Part shown: positions 29,713-38,573 of the stretch, one piece after another | Layout of the letters: the number at the start of each line of letters is the position of its first letter | Position numbering within the stretch: position 1 is the stretch's first letter | DNA from: an uncultured Bacteroidales bacterium | Lineage (GTDB): Bacteria; Bacteroidota; Bacteroidia; Bacteroidales; Paludibacteraceae | Direction: 5' to 3' | Assembly: GCA_937907165.1 (NCBI GenBank) | Contig: CALCUH010000072.1 | Span: 15,349-79,348, forward strand | Length of the DNA: 64,000 bases | Notes under the pieces: generated by a model | What the model was told of the DNA's origin: nothing | Seen by the model: only the letters and a program-made list of their open reading frames with translations | Database searches by the model: none | Made by a program: the position numbers and the translations under genes

Positions 29713-30876
29713 ATGCTTAAAAAGTGCCCAGAATGCGAGCTTCAAGTAAGTGATAAGGCCTTTGCGTGTCCTCATTGTGGTTACCCGATGCGAACTGATG
29801 GCGAACAAAAAATACGCCCTCGAACAAATCGTCGAAAGCGTCTACCAAATGGTTTCGGTCAGATAACCGAGATAAAGAGAAAGAGATTGCGTAAGCCGTT
29901 CCGAGCCATGGTTACAGTCGGTAAAACGGACGAGGGGAAACCGATATGCAAATTACTCAAACCGGAAGCCTATTTCGAAACCTATAATGATGCATACTCG
30001 GCTCTGGTCGAATACAATAGGAATCCGTATGACTTTGCTGACGATATCACCATGGAAGAACTCTTCAATAGATGGTCTGAAAAGCACTTCCAAAGACTCA
30101 AATCACCTGATAGTGCTAAGAACATCCGATGCGCATGGGCTCATTGTGCATCGATATATAACATGAAGGTTAAAGACATCAGAGCTCGCCATATGAAGGA
30201 AATGATCGAGCAGTCCACCACTTCTAATGGTAATAAGACGCTCATGAAGATGATCCTGAACATGATGATGGATTATGCAGTAGAATATGAGTTAGTTGAC
30301 CGCAACTACGCTAGAGACTTCAAGATAGAAAAGGTTGACAAGAGCAAAACCGTCGGAACAGGAGCGCACAATACCTTTACGGACGATGAGCTCACAGTCT
30401 TATGGTCTCATTCTGGCGAAAGCATGTGGATCGACATGATGCTTATTCAGTGCTATGGCGGTTGGCGTCCTATAGAACTCTGTCAGCTTCGTAAAGGAGA
30501 CGTTGACCTCTATATCGGATGCATTACCGGCGGTTCAAAGACTGAAGCCGGTCGCCATCGTCAAGTCCCGATACATGACAAGATACTTGACATAGTGAAG
30601 CGATACCTCGATAGAGGATCATCAGAGTTCCTTTTTGGAGAGTTGACTTACGAACAGTATCGCTATGCTTTCCATAACGAACTTGAGAGACTCGGATTGC
30701 CTGACCATACGCCTCACGACTGCCGGGTACGTTTCATAACAGCAGCTAAGAACTGCGGTATGGACGAGTACGCCATCAAGAGAATAGTTGGACATGTCAT
30801 AGGAGACCTGACAGAACGAGTCTACACCAAGAGAGACTTTGGATGGATCAAATCAGAAATGGAAAAACTAAGATGA
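29713..30876 (+). CDS. int: Tyrosine recombinase (phage integrase) with N-terminal zinc ribbon
   Basis: The ATG at 29713 follows GGAGGTGTAGGA; a longer upstream frame has no such site. Residues 4-24 carry two CxxC pairs (KKCPECEL, then ACPHCGYPM). SAM-like core-binding domain near 110-215. Catalytic residues visible: R in GWRPIEL, K in GGSKTEAGRHRQVPIH, H and R in TPHDCRVRF, H in IVGHV, Y in ERVYTKRD. It integrates the phage at an attachment site. The frame is intact. An Arm-type N-terminal zinc ribbon is seen in some integrases. Confidence 0.9.
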   Translation: MLKKCPECELQVSDKAFACPHCGYPMRTDGEQKIRPRTNRRKRLPNGFGQITEIKRKRLRKPFRAMVTVGKTDEGKPICKLLKPEAYFETYNDAYSALVEYNRNPYDFADDITMEELFNRWSEKHFQRLKSPDSAKNIRCAWAHCASIYNMKVKDIRARHMKEMIEQSTTSNGNKTLMKMILNMMMDYAVEYELVDRNYARDFKIEKVDKSKTVGTGAHNTFTDDELTVLWSHSGESMWIDMMLIQCYGGWRPIELCQLRKGDVDLYIGCITGGSKTEAGRHRQVPIHDKILDIVKRYLDRGSSEFLFGELTYEQYRYAFHNELERLGLPDHTPHDCRVRFITAAKNCGMDEYAIKRIVGHVIGDLTERVYTKRDFGWIKSEMEKLR

Positions 30877-30899
30877 GGTGTAGGAATAGTGTATGAATA

Positions 30900-30940
30900 A
30901 AGCCGTTAAGAGTGCGTTTTATGACCCTTAACGGCTTCTT
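30900..30940 (+). terminator. Integrase terminator
   Basis: AAGCCGTTAAG pairs with CTTAACGGCTT around a 16-base loop, followed by CTTCATA. Confidence 0.75.
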
Positions 30941-31004
30941 CATATACGTATTTACGTGGTTTTAGAGGCTAGTCAGTCGTCCATAGGCATATCCCAGTTG
31001 TGCC

Positions 31005-31024
31005 CATTATAATGTATTTACGTT
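31005..31024 (-). promoter_or_regulatory. Repeated phage promoter, att-region copy
   Basis: Minus strand CAACGTAAATACATTATAAT, then GGG. It lacks CGCG. A short transcript toward 30960 would start with the hairpin GGGCA/TGCC and be antisense to the attachment region. Confidence 0.45.
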
Positions 31025-31068
31025 GTTATTACTCGAAAGTGTAGGAATAATATAGGAATCGTGTTTTC

Positions 31069-31422
31069 TCATTTCACCCCTACAGCCGGAGTAATCTGAA
31101 AAATGGACGAGACAAATGTGGTCTTTTGGTTCGTGGCATCGACATATAGACAGTCGTACAGATACTCGCCGGTCACGAGTTTGGTTTCCTCAGACGAGAT
31201 TTCACAAATGATGCAAGTTGGATCTTCCGGATCGGCATTCGCTGAGGTAAGGATCTTCTCGATAACCGTTTCGCCTTTTTTACTTTTTACTGTAAACACA
31301 ATGTACTCGCCATCGTCTAGTGTAATCGGTTCACAAGTATCGTTATCAACAATACTAATCTCGATCATCATCGTATTACCGTATGTGACACGAATCCAAT
31401 TTGGATCAAAAATATCGATCAT
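31069..31422 (-). CDS. Tail-tip / baseplate accessory protein, 117 aa
   Basis: A beta-rich protein with the pattern YLYDCLYVDATNQKTTFVSS then IFQITPAVGVK, seen in phage baseplate proteins downstream of fibres. Terminal gene of the structural operon. Its role is probably structural. It has its own diverged promoter upstream (31454). Confidence 0.6.
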   Translation of the reverse strand: MIDIFDPNWIRVTYGNTMMIEISIVDNDTCEPITLDDGEYIVFTVKSKKGETVIEKILTSANADPEDPTCIICEISSEETKLVTGEYLYDCLYVDATNQKTTFVSSIFQITPAVGVK

Positions 31423-31453
31423 GGTTCGCCTCCTTTTTATTTACGGTTAATTT

Positions 31454-31478
31454 CATTATAAGGTTTGTTTCATAAAAG
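31454..31478 (-). promoter_or_regulatory. Diverged repeated promoter
   Basis: Minus strand ATGAAACAAACCTTATAATG. It keeps the -10 but not CGCG. Confidence 0.35.
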
Positions 31479-31480
31479 AT

Positions 31481-32761
31481 TTAATTAGATGCCAACGGAG
31501 AAAACTGAACCCAATCTGAAAATACACCGGAGCTATTGCTTTCCCTGGCATATATTGGGAAATTTGTTGCCGAAAACGCATTTGAATTAACAAAAGCAAT
31601 TTGTTTTGAGTACGCTCGACCATTTGTTTGATTTTGCAACGTCAATACAACGCCACCCGAAGATGTTGGTTTATTCAAAGCCGTATTCTGATAAAAATAC
31701 AATCCAACTTCGTACGCTTCATTTAAATCGCTAATAGCGCTTGACGTTTTAACGGGGATTACACGACCATTATATAGCTCCTGAAGCGATGGGCAGTACT
31801 CGGTAAACGTGCTTGATAATGCATAGTCTTCTTCGGTGCATATCATAGCCCCTGTAAAAGTCATCGTATCTCCCGAACTATGCGCTACAGTGTCAGACTG
31901 ATTAATACGAAGTGCTTTGGCGGTTCCAGTAAGAGTAACTACAATGTGCACATTATTTCCTCTTGGTATTTGGAAATAATTGGAAACATTGTGTGAGGCA
32001 TCCGCTGAATCATAAAATATCCCTCTACAAGTTGTTGCATCGCTATCTGTAGATGTTAGTGACTCGAAAGATATAACATATGTTCCAGCTGGCAAATTAA
32101 GTTCGTTTGTTTGGAACCAAGAAGATGTAGATGGTGCCGTACCGCTTGCAACGGGCATCATGTTCTTAGATCCTTCATTTATTTGTTTTATTAGGCTTTT
32201 CGACATGTTATATGTATAGCCCGATGATGCTGAATTGATACTGTTTTTAACGGGGATCTGATCGGTAGGTGTTTCCCATGTTTGGACACCGTTCTTTAAT
32301 TTTAAAGCGGTTATTAGCCTGGTAGTATCCGATGTTCCCGCTGTTATTTCAGCATCAGTTATTTTGCTGTATGTGGTGTTCGCTTCATTATTATATCCAT
32401 TCCAGACCCAATATGTTCCATCATAAATATAATAATGATAGTAATTTGCGGTTCCAAATGCAGTTGTGTTCGTTCCTGTTGGTGTCGCGCTTCCTGCATA
32501 GTAAATGTTTTTAGCACCCGTACCATTTATATTTAATTTACATGGGGCGGATGCTGTTGCATTATATGTATTTGTATTTGCAAACTTAACGGCAACAACC
32601 GCCCCAGCTCGTAATACGAAATTTTGGTCGACGCTGACAGATACTTCTTTTGTCTGGGATGCAGCGGAGGACGAGCACGCCCCGACAAACATACCACGAC
32701 CATCGGTTAAATCGTACGTCTGACTATCATTGGGCAGCTTTATCTTTGAAATAATAGGCAT
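31481..32761 (-). CDS. Tail fibre with pyocin-knob-like C-terminus, 426 aa
   Basis: N-terminus (ISKIKLPNDSQTYDLTDGRG) typical of fibre proteins that dock on the tail tip. The body is Ser/Thr/Asn-rich beta structure with a carbohydrate-binding-like segment (residues 205-310). The C-terminus (EVGLYFYQNTALNKPTSSGG, then ARESNSSGVFSDWVQF) matches the pyocin-knob receptor-binding pattern. Probably recognises the host surface. Confidence 0.7.
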   Translation of the reverse strand: MPIISKIKLPNDSQTYDLTDGRGMFVGACSSSAASQTKEVSVSVDQNFVLRAGAVVAVKFANTNTYNATASAPCKLNINGTGAKNIYYAGSATPTGTNTTAFGTANYYHYYIYDGTYWVWNGYNNEANTTYSKITDAEITAGTSDTTRLITALKLKNGVQTWETPTDQIPVKNSINSASSGYTYNMSKSLIKQINEGSKNMMPVASGTAPSTSSWFQTNELNLPAGTYVISFESLTSTDSDATTCRGIFYDSADASHNVSNYFQIPRGNNVHIVVTLTGTAKALRINQSDTVAHSSGDTMTFTGAMICTEEDYALSSTFTEYCPSLQELYNGRVIPVKTSSAISDLNEAYEVGLYFYQNTALNKPTSSGGVVLTLQNQTNGRAYSKQIAFVNSNAFSATNFPIYARESNSSGVFSDWVQFSPLASN

Positions 32762-32780
32762 GCTTTAACCTCCATTTTGA

Positions 32781-33779
32781 TTATGACACTGTGATAGTAG
32801 CTGTATCGCCAGAGAAATTCGGAGCAGATACTTCGGCATTCGGCGTACCGCTTACTGAAATAGTAGCAGAGCTTCCAGAAAAGCTTGCGGTATAACTGCT
32901 CGGAACCGCTATATTTCCAGTAACAAGTCTGACTGCTGTACCTTCAAAATCTGGGGCGGAAACATCACCGTCAGCAGTCGTTGTACCGCCGATTTGAACT
33001 TTTGTTCCGCTGAAATTGGGCTGAGACGCCTGATACGCTGCGTCGCCACTCTTAACAGTTTGTGCAGAACCTTTTGTTGGGAGAGTTCCCTGATTAAATC
33101 CGATTGTAAGTGTTTCGCCTGACACAGTGGTCGTTAATGACGGAAGTGTTCCAACATCAGTAATGGAATGGACCGTGGTTGTTGCACCAGCGGTCTTAAC
33201 TGAGATTGTCGGGGCTGATACCTGCCCTTTCGGTTCGTAATTTCCGGTAGCGCTTTCTTCCACTGTTATGTCCAAATCACTAGGTATGCCGGTAAATTGC
33301 GGCTGTGTGATTTCGCCATTCGGAGTATACGTTGCCGTACCGCTTGCTGTGGTAACAGTTGCCGTCTTGTTTTCGGTGGTGTTTGTTGTAACCGATACAT
33401 TTCCACTTGGCTCATACGTGCCGGTAAACGTTGTAGATTTACCAGTAAATGTAGGCTGCGAAATGTTACCAGTTGGTTTATAGGTTCCAGATGCCGTATT
33501 CTTTCTTGCAAGGTCTCCGAGTCCGGACATATCGCCGAACTCATGCCATTTGGTGCCATCGAAGACGAATTCTTTCTTGCCATAAAAGACTGCATCTTGA
33601 TTCTGAGCGGTATACGATGAACCGTTAACCGTAATGGGATTCGTTGTGGCTTCATCTACAAGTTCAGTTGTTGTTACGCCTACCAGATGAATACCACCAG
33701 CCGCCTGCTGTCTTGCAACTGCATCCTTAAGATCATAAGTTGTACCAGAGGGCAGCGTAATTTTCGAAATTTCAGCCAT
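32781..33779 (-). CDS. Repetitive tail-fibre-like protein, 332 aa
   Basis: Starts MAEISKITLPSGTTYDLKDA, the same docking-type N-terminus as the neighbouring fibre. Residues about 95-332 carry repeated units around a P-x-F-x-G-T core (ISQPTFTGK, SQPNFSGTK, SAPDFEGTA, SAPNFSGDT) separated by Thr/Ser/Val-rich strands, which suggests a stack of beta repeats. Repeat number could vary among relatives. RBS AAAAAGGAGTGTTTATC. Confidence 0.7.
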   Translation of the reverse strand: MAEISKITLPSGTTYDLKDAVARQQAAGGIHLVGVTTTELVDEATTNPITVNGSSYTAQNQDAVFYGKKEFVFDGTKWHEFGDMSGLGDLARKNTASGTYKPTGNISQPTFTGKSTTFTGTYEPSGNVSVTTNTTENKTATVTTASGTATYTPNGEITQPQFTGIPSDLDITVEESATGNYEPKGQVSAPTISVKTAGATTTVHSITDVGTLPSLTTTVSGETLTIGFNQGTLPTKGSAQTVKSGDAAYQASQPNFSGTKVQIGGTTTADGDVSAPDFEGTAVRLVTGNIAVPSSYTASFSGSSATISVSGTPNAEVSAPNFSGDTATITVS

Positions 33780-33794
33780 GATAAACACTCCTTT

Positions 33795-34301
33795 TTAATC
33801 AGTATAAAAAATTAAATTCTCATCGTCAAGATCAGACATTTTTAACGCAACTTTGTTATCCCATCGTTGACGATCAGATTCGGTAACACCTGTACTAAAG
33901 AAAGGAAGATCAATCACATAGGCATTCCCGTCTCCAATTTTCATAGCCGGAATGTTTTTCCCGTCTTCTTTTCGATAGTCAGTATAAATATACAACCACC
34001 CAAGCTGTGAAGCAATTGAAGGTGACTGTGCCCATTCTTCTGTGGTTTTTGCTACAATAGGTACTTCATACGTACCAGAAATATCATGATACGTATCTCC
34101 AGTCCAATAGAATATTTGCCCCTCATCAGTAGCTATGTATAATATCTTTTGTGAACCACGATCAGGAAAATCATTCTTATATCCAAACCACAGCTCGCCG
34201 ATTTGTTTTCTGGCGATACCGACGGTTCCTTGTATTGGAATCCGGTACGAGATGTTTCCAGAAACGCTCTGATGCTGAATAATGCTTCCAGAAATATTCA
34301 C
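33795..34301 (-). CDS. Conserved tail-tip protein, 168 aa
   Basis: The beta-rich N-terminus and the block SQLGWLYIYTDYRKEDGKNI, then PAMKIGDGNAYVIDLPFF, are common in baseplate regions of gut Firmicutes phages. It has the N-terminal segment of a proteins-with-G-DG- pattern used to attach fibres. Function inferred from position. Confidence 0.65.
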   Translation of the reverse strand: MNISGSIIQHQSVSGNISYRIPIQGTVGIARKQIGELWFGYKNDFPDRGSQKILYIATDEGQIFYWTGDTYHDISGTYEVPIVAKTTEEWAQSPSIASQLGWLYIYTDYRKEDGKNIPAMKIGDGNAYVIDLPFFSTGVTESDRQRWDNKVALKMSDLDDENLIFYTD

Positions 34302-34324
34302 AGCGTCACCTCCTTTTCATTTTA

Positions 34325-35005
34325 CTATCCGTCGTCTTCTATCGCGAACAGTCCATCCGTAATATAACGATGCCCGTTCACAACCATTGTTCTAAGATTC
34401 GGCGTATAGTCTTTGTTGTACGGCATCCATCCGGATTTTTCGGTATAAGATAGAGTATCATACGCAGAATTTGTGAACATTGGAGCGATTACAACTTGCA
34501 TTCGCTCAGAGTGGTTCAGGTCAATAGTGCGAAACGGCAAAATATCGTCAAACGTTATACAGTGTTGTCCTCGCCAATAGCCCTCATAGTTCGTGGTGTC
34601 GCTAAATGCAGTGACGATAACCAGTTTCCCAAGGTTGTTTCTGGTTATACGAATCGGAAAATTATGGGAGGATAACGAACTCAATAAAAAGCCATTTGAA
34701 CAACCAATACCGGACTCGATACCATAGTTGCTCGTCCCCAATTTTCGAGACTTATAACTTCCATCAGATATAAACGCATACACTTTATGAGAACCAGCTT
34801 CATAACTACCAGTAAAGTGTTCTACGGCAAACAGTAAGGCATCGTCGCTATTTCGTATTTCAAATCGGGTACACGTATGCGATGAATCATCAATACGTTC
34901 AACGTCCTCCAAAATCGAACAAGTCTCATCGCGCAAGAAGTTACATGATTCGATAAAGTTTTTTAGTATCGTCAAATCGTTATTTATCTCAGCAATAATC
35001 GCCAT
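34325..35005 (-). CDS. Receptor-binding-type protein with FAIED end, copy 1 (226 aa)
   Basis: An N-terminal helix then a beta domain. The C-terminus (YTEKSGWMPYNKDYTPNLRT, then GHRYITDGLFAIED) is paralogous to the ends of 35222 and 37542. Three copies in one tail module suggest duplicated receptor-binding or sugar-binding domains. Overlaps the small helical gene upstream. Confidence 0.65.
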   Translation of the reverse strand: MAIIAEINNDLTILKNFIESCNFLRDETCSILEDVERIDDSSHTCTRFEIRNSDDALLFAVEHFTGSYEAGSHKVYAFISDGSYKSRKLGTSNYGIESGIGCSNGFLLSSLSSHNFPIRITRNNLGKLVIVTAFSDTTNYEGYWRGQHCITFDDILPFRTIDLNHSERMQVVIAPMFTNSAYDTLSYTEKSGWMPYNKDYTPNLRTMVVNGHRYITDGLFAIEDDG

Positions 35006-35212
35006 TTAATTCACCTCCTGCGGAATCCCGATATCTACAACATCAGTAATGCCCCATGCGAATTCCGATGCTGTAGAAATATCATAAGGTCGTATCTTAC
35101 TACTTCCAGCTTGATCAAGTTTATATAAGGCATCCCAAATCGCTTGCTTTATTTCGGAACCCACCTGAGAAGTTTCGATTGTATGGAGTTCTTCTGAAAT
35201 ATCAACAGCCAT
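35006..35212 (-). CDS. Small helical tail protein, 68 aa
   Basis: MAVDISEELHTIETSQVGSE then IKQAIWDALYKLDQ: the short EL-I-GSEIKxAIxDALxKL helix pair also found in 36083 and twice in 37542. In other phages this element begins baseplate or BppU-type proteins and probably binds the tail tip. Confidence 0.65.
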   Translation of the reverse strand: MAVDISEELHTIETSQVGSEIKQAIWDALYKLDQAGSSKIRPYDISTASEFAWGITDVVDIGIPQEVN

Positions 35213-35221
35213 ATCAGCACC

Positions 35222-36064
35222 TCAATCCTCTATAGCGAAATAGCTATCGGTTAGGTATCGTTTGCTGTTGATTGTAACCGCTTTTATAACCCCGTCTTGT
35301 GTTGAGCCAGATAGAAATCCGCTTTTTTCCGTGTATGACAGGACATCCCCATCCGAATTGGTAAGCATCGGTATAACCTGATACGATGTATTATAACGGT
35401 TAGATATTGTAAACGTCTTGTACTCTGGAATATCGCCAAACGCTACGCAATGCAAACCGTTAATATAGCCCGCTGGAAGTCCATAAGCGGCTTCTGGCAT
35501 AATGATTGCAAGTTTATCATTGTTTGTCTTTACGATTCTTATTATAAAAGGACTGTAGCCTCTGACGTATTGTATAATAATGCCATTTGTGCAGGAATAA
35601 CAGTACTTCACTTGAGCATTGTTGGATGATGATCCGCCAAAGGAAAACGCTACGTAATCATCTGATGACGAATACAGCGTAAACATCCAGAAGTAAAGTG
35701 ATTCCTTCATGGCGGTAAACACTTTATGATTATTTTCATCGAATATACGGACTGTACATGCGTGGTAACTTCTAATGTTTGTTCCTGTTGTAACGGTATC
35801 GCTCTTAATATACATTTGTGATATCACGTCCCAAGTATAGGCCCGAACGTTCGATCCCTCAGTGACCAGATAGACGGTATTGTCTGACCCATCCTCTGGC
35901 AATTCGCCAACTGAGGCATATGTACCTGATGCGGGAAGAATTGTGGTAATGGTATCCCAATCGATATCGAGGTCTACCCAGCATCCAGATAAAAACTCAG
36001 TATCGATGAGCGCATCTCGAAACGCTTTAGGATCGTCATGGAGATCTGCCGATTCTTTAATCAC
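35222..36064 (-). CDS. Receptor-binding-type protein with FAIED end, copy 2 (280 aa)
   Basis: N-terminal half with a PASGTYASVGELPEDGSDNT segment (a known fibre-domain linker), then a beta domain and the shared end DVLSYTEKSGFLSG then SKRYLTDSYFAIED. Paralogous to 34325 and the C-terminus of 37542. Confidence 0.65.
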   Translation of the reverse strand: MIKESADLHDDPKAFRDALIDTEFLSGCWVDLDIDWDTITTILPASGTYASVGELPEDGSDNTVYLVTEGSNVRAYTWDVISQMYIKSDTVTTGTNIRSYHACTVRIFDENNHKVFTAMKESLYFWMFTLYSSSDDYVAFSFGGSSSNNAQVKYCYSCTNGIIIQYVRGYSPFIIRIVKTNNDKLAIIMPEAAYGLPAGYINGLHCVAFGDIPEYKTFTISNRYNTSYQVIPMLTNSDGDVLSYTEKSGFLSGSTQDGVIKAVTINSKRYLTDSYFAIED

Positions 36065-36082
36065 TTTACATCACCGTCCTTA

Positions 36083-36298
36083 TCACACATTTTCAGTTTC
36101 TTCAACGATTCCGTGTTCTTGCAGTCTATCCAAGCCTAATAAGGCTTCATCCGCTACGCCGCAATCGAAACGCATTATTATGTCTCCGCCCCTAACTTGT
36201 GCTATTTTTGTAAGTGCTGACATAATGGCAGTTTTAACTGAAGATCCGCCTTGTTCATTCGCTATGGTTAGCAACTCTTGCTCGATATCTACTACCAT
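36083..36298 (-). CDS. Small helical tail protein, 71 aa
   Basis: The same helix-pair element (IEQELLTIANEQGGSSVKTA then IMSALTKIAQ) as 35006, with a different C-terminus. Next to copy 2 of the FAIED proteins, which suggests that each small helical protein partners with one receptor-binding protein. Confidence 0.6.
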   Translation of the reverse strand: MVVDIEQELLTIANEQGGSSVKTAIMSALTKIAQVRGGDIIMRFDCGVADEALLGLDRLQEHGIVEETENV

Positions 36299-36369
36299 TT
36301 TGATTCACCTCGATTAAACTTCAATCGCGAGCATATCGAATGTCATAATGAGAAGCGATAGCTCCACTA

Positions 36370-37092
36370 TTAGCTCATCCTCAACGCTTCCCAAGTCATC
36401 GGACCGCAGATACCATCAACATCGAGTCCGTTCTTGAGTTGGAAAGCAAGCAGAGCACCGAGTGTAACAAGACCGAAGTCGCCGTCGAGCTCATTCTTTC
36501 GCAGATAGCCTTTCTGGATCAGAGCTAGCTGAAGCCATCTTACAGAATCGCCTTTAGAACTCTCTTTGATAACCGGCATGCCTTCCGTCTTCGAGCGATG
36601 TTCAGCAGGAAGGTAAACGAAGCCGAGGAAGTGATATTCAGAACCAGCTCCTAGGTTTCCACTGCCAAACTCTCTATGATTAGTCCAGAACGGATTCTTG
36701 CAACCCCAGCCCGACTCACTCGTCAGGATCGAGCCGTCAGAGTAAATCTCTTCGATATTCGCAACGTGGCCTGCGCCATCACTAGGAACGCCTGCTTTTC
36801 CTTTAGACCAGACACAGATAGCTCCGAGATCCGGAATTACGCCGGTCTTGAGTTTCTGGGCTTTACCGGACGAGAGGAAGTCTTCTGCATTCGGCGGATA
36901 GGTGTAATAGACGAACTTACCAGTTCCGATATTCTCATTGAATCTTCCGGCACTGTAGCCTACGCAGTTTGCGAGGACATTACAGCCAGGATCAGTGGGG
37001 CTTCCTACAATAGCGGTCGAGTATCCGCCTTTCGCTACAGTATTGTAGTACTTATTTTCCGCTTCGGGTTTCGTCGTTCTTTTCTTGAACAT
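36370..37092 (-). CDS. Endolysin: CHAP amidase + peptidoglycan-binding domain
   Basis: Start MFKKRTTKPEAENKYYNTVA behind AGGAGGAATCTGAAG. CHAP domain at residues about 20-165: catalytic Cys in GCNVLANCVGYSAGRFN, His in GAGHVANIEEIYS. PG_binding_1 repeat at 175-240 (GDSVRWLQLALIQKGYL, then DGDFGLVTLGALLAFQ). It cleaves host cell wall at the end of infection together with the holin gene that precedes it. Confidence 0.85.
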   Translation of the reverse strand: MFKKRTTKPEAENKYYNTVAKGGYSTAIVGSPTDPGCNVLANCVGYSAGRFNENIGTGKFVYYTYPPNAEDFLSSGKAQKLKTGVIPDLGAICVWSKGKAGVPSDGAGHVANIEEIYSDGSILTSESGWGCKNPFWTNHREFGSGNLGAGSEYHFLGFVYLPAEHRSKTEGMPVIKESSKGDSVRWLQLALIQKGYLRKNELDGDFGLVTLGALLAFQLKNGLDVDGICGPMTWEALRMS

Positions 37093-37516
37093 CTTCAGAT
37101 TCCTCCTTTTTCTCATCAGAATCGCTTTTAAGTTGCTCTAAAAAGCTTTTTAGTTTGTTCGGATATGGTATAAACTTTCCTCCATTTTCCACTATACTCA
37201 GTCCCTCGTTGGCTATATAAAAGCCTATAGTCATGGTTCTAAGTGTTCCTGTCCCGCCGAATATTTGGCAGTCAAGTATGTTGGCTATGGCAACCATTAC
37301 GAACATCATAATTTTCTTAGTAATTCCTTTGAAACCGATGTTACTATTCAAATTATGGTTCTTGGTTGCGCCTATCATTCCAGTGATGTAGTCCAACACA
37401 ACAAAAGCTATAAGTGTTTTCATATATCCGTCCCATGGGCCAAATAAGAAATATGCTAATCCGAAAATGAAAGCGGACAACATTTTTATAAATGACGATG
37501 ACCAGTGTATATTCAT
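37052..37516 (-). CDS. Holin (phage_holin_4 / TcdE type)
   Basis: Three to four hydrophobic helices (FIKMLSAFIFGLAYFLFGPW, TLIAFVVLDYITGMIG, IMMFVMVAIANILDCQIFGG) and a C-terminal charged tail. The VVLDYITGMIGA motif is typical of this holin family. It forms the membrane hole for the lysin. The gene overlaps the lysin start by about 40 bases. Confidence 0.85.
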   Translation of the reverse strand: MNIHWSSSFIKMLSAFIFGLAYFLFGPWDGYMKTLIAFVVLDYITGMIGATKNHNLNSNIGFKGITKKIMMFVMVAIANILDCQIFGGTGTLRTMTIGFYIANEGLSIVENGGKFIPYPNKLKSFLEQLKSDSDEKKEESEDVQEKNDETRSGK

Positions 37517-37541
37517 CAGTAACACCTCTAATCTGAAAATA

Positions 37542-38573
37542 TTAGTCTTCTATGGCAAAACAGCCACTAACATACAAACGAGATGTTCCGAAATCAGTAT
37601 ATCCGGCGTTTACATTGTCAGTATCAACTCTTGTCAATGCGCAATATGAACCCTGAGCATAGCTTACGTCACCTTCAGATAACAATGCTGAAAGCACGAG
37701 TTGTGATGTTCTAGTCCATGATTGCGACAGACCATTCATATCTGAAAATTCAACACCACTGCCAAAGGAAAACGTTCGTATGATATTGTACGGGTCAGTT
37801 ATGTTTTCATGAACACGGTCTCCCATACCAAGTGATATCATATGTTCACCATGGTTCGATTTGCATAACAATATGCGGTCTCGTCCAGTAGTGATTATTA
37901 TTTTGTTGTTTGTAACATAGGTTTCAAAAGGCATGAGCATGGAATCGTCTAGAAGATATCTTATGGGCTTTTCTTCACTATAACGAACTGGAAATGTTAC
38001 AGGTAAGTAGCTTAAGCCCGTGTATATTGTTATTTGATACCACCAGAAATATCCATAAGGTTGATCCTCTGTGTAAGTAGCTGTATACCTGAAAAATTCG
38101 TTGTCTCCGACAAACACACTCAACGTTTTTTCGGTATCAGTTTCGGAATAATTTACGGAATCAAACATTCCGGATGACGAGAGTATGCTAGCCAACGAGC
38201 TCAATGGATCATCGGAATCAAGGACTGTGATTTTTGATAAGTCCGATTCTGTAGTTGGCTCAGTGAGCTCCACAGTAAACGGTGCTAATCCTGTTATTAC
38301 CGTCCTTGTTTGCTTATTCATCTTATGCAGCTTATAAAGTGCGTCGTGAATCGCTTTCTTGACCTCTTTACCGTATATGGAGGAATCGATGATTTGTAAT
38401 TCTTCTTCGATACTTTCTGGATTCCAATTAACAGGGAGTCCACCAGACGCTTCTTCAACGCCATCATATGTATCATCACTCAGTTTCTTCAGTGCCTCAT
38501 AAATCGGGTGCCGTATTTCAGACCCCCATCTTCCGGCACCAATATCTCTAAGCTCGTTTTTTATATTATTCAT
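37542..38573 (-). CDS. Tail protein with two helix-pair elements and FAIED end (343 aa)
   Basis: Residues 1-35 and 50-95 carry the helix-pair element (LRDIGAGRWGSEIRHPIYEA, then LQIIDSSIYGKEVKKAIHDA). The rest is a beta domain ending TSRLYVSGCFAIED, paralogous to 34325 and 35222. It may be the founder of the split small-helix plus receptor-binding pairs nearby. ATG overlaps the upstream stop. Confidence 0.65.
   Translation of the reverse strand: MNNIKNELRDIGAGRWGSEIRHPIYEALKKLSDDTYDGVEEASGGLPVNWNPESIEEELQIIDSSIYGKEVKKAIHDALYKLHKMNKQTRTVITGLAPFTVELTEPTTESDLSKITVLDSDDPLSSLASILSSSGMFDSVNYSETDTEKTLSVFVGDNEFFRYTATYTEDQPYGYFWWYQITIYTGLSYLPVTFPVRYSEEKPIRYLLDDSMLMPFETYVTNNKIIITTGRDRILLCKSNHGEHMISLGMGDRVHENITDPYNIIRTFSFGSGVEFSDMNGLSQSWTRTSQLVLSALLSEGDVSYAQGSYCALTRVDTDNVNAGYTDFGTSRLYVSGCFAIED

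Larger units (their letters stand above)
30878..31055. repeat. GTGTAGGAATA repeats, candidate arm sites / attP region
   Basis: GTGTAGGAAT occurs at 29704-29713 (before int), 30878-30887 and 31039-31048, with a variant TATAGGAAT at 31051-31059. GTATTTACGT occurs near 30947 and 31013. Direct repeats flanking an integrase are typical of arm-type binding sites around attP. The core crossover sequence cannot be identified from this window alone. Confidence 0.5.
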
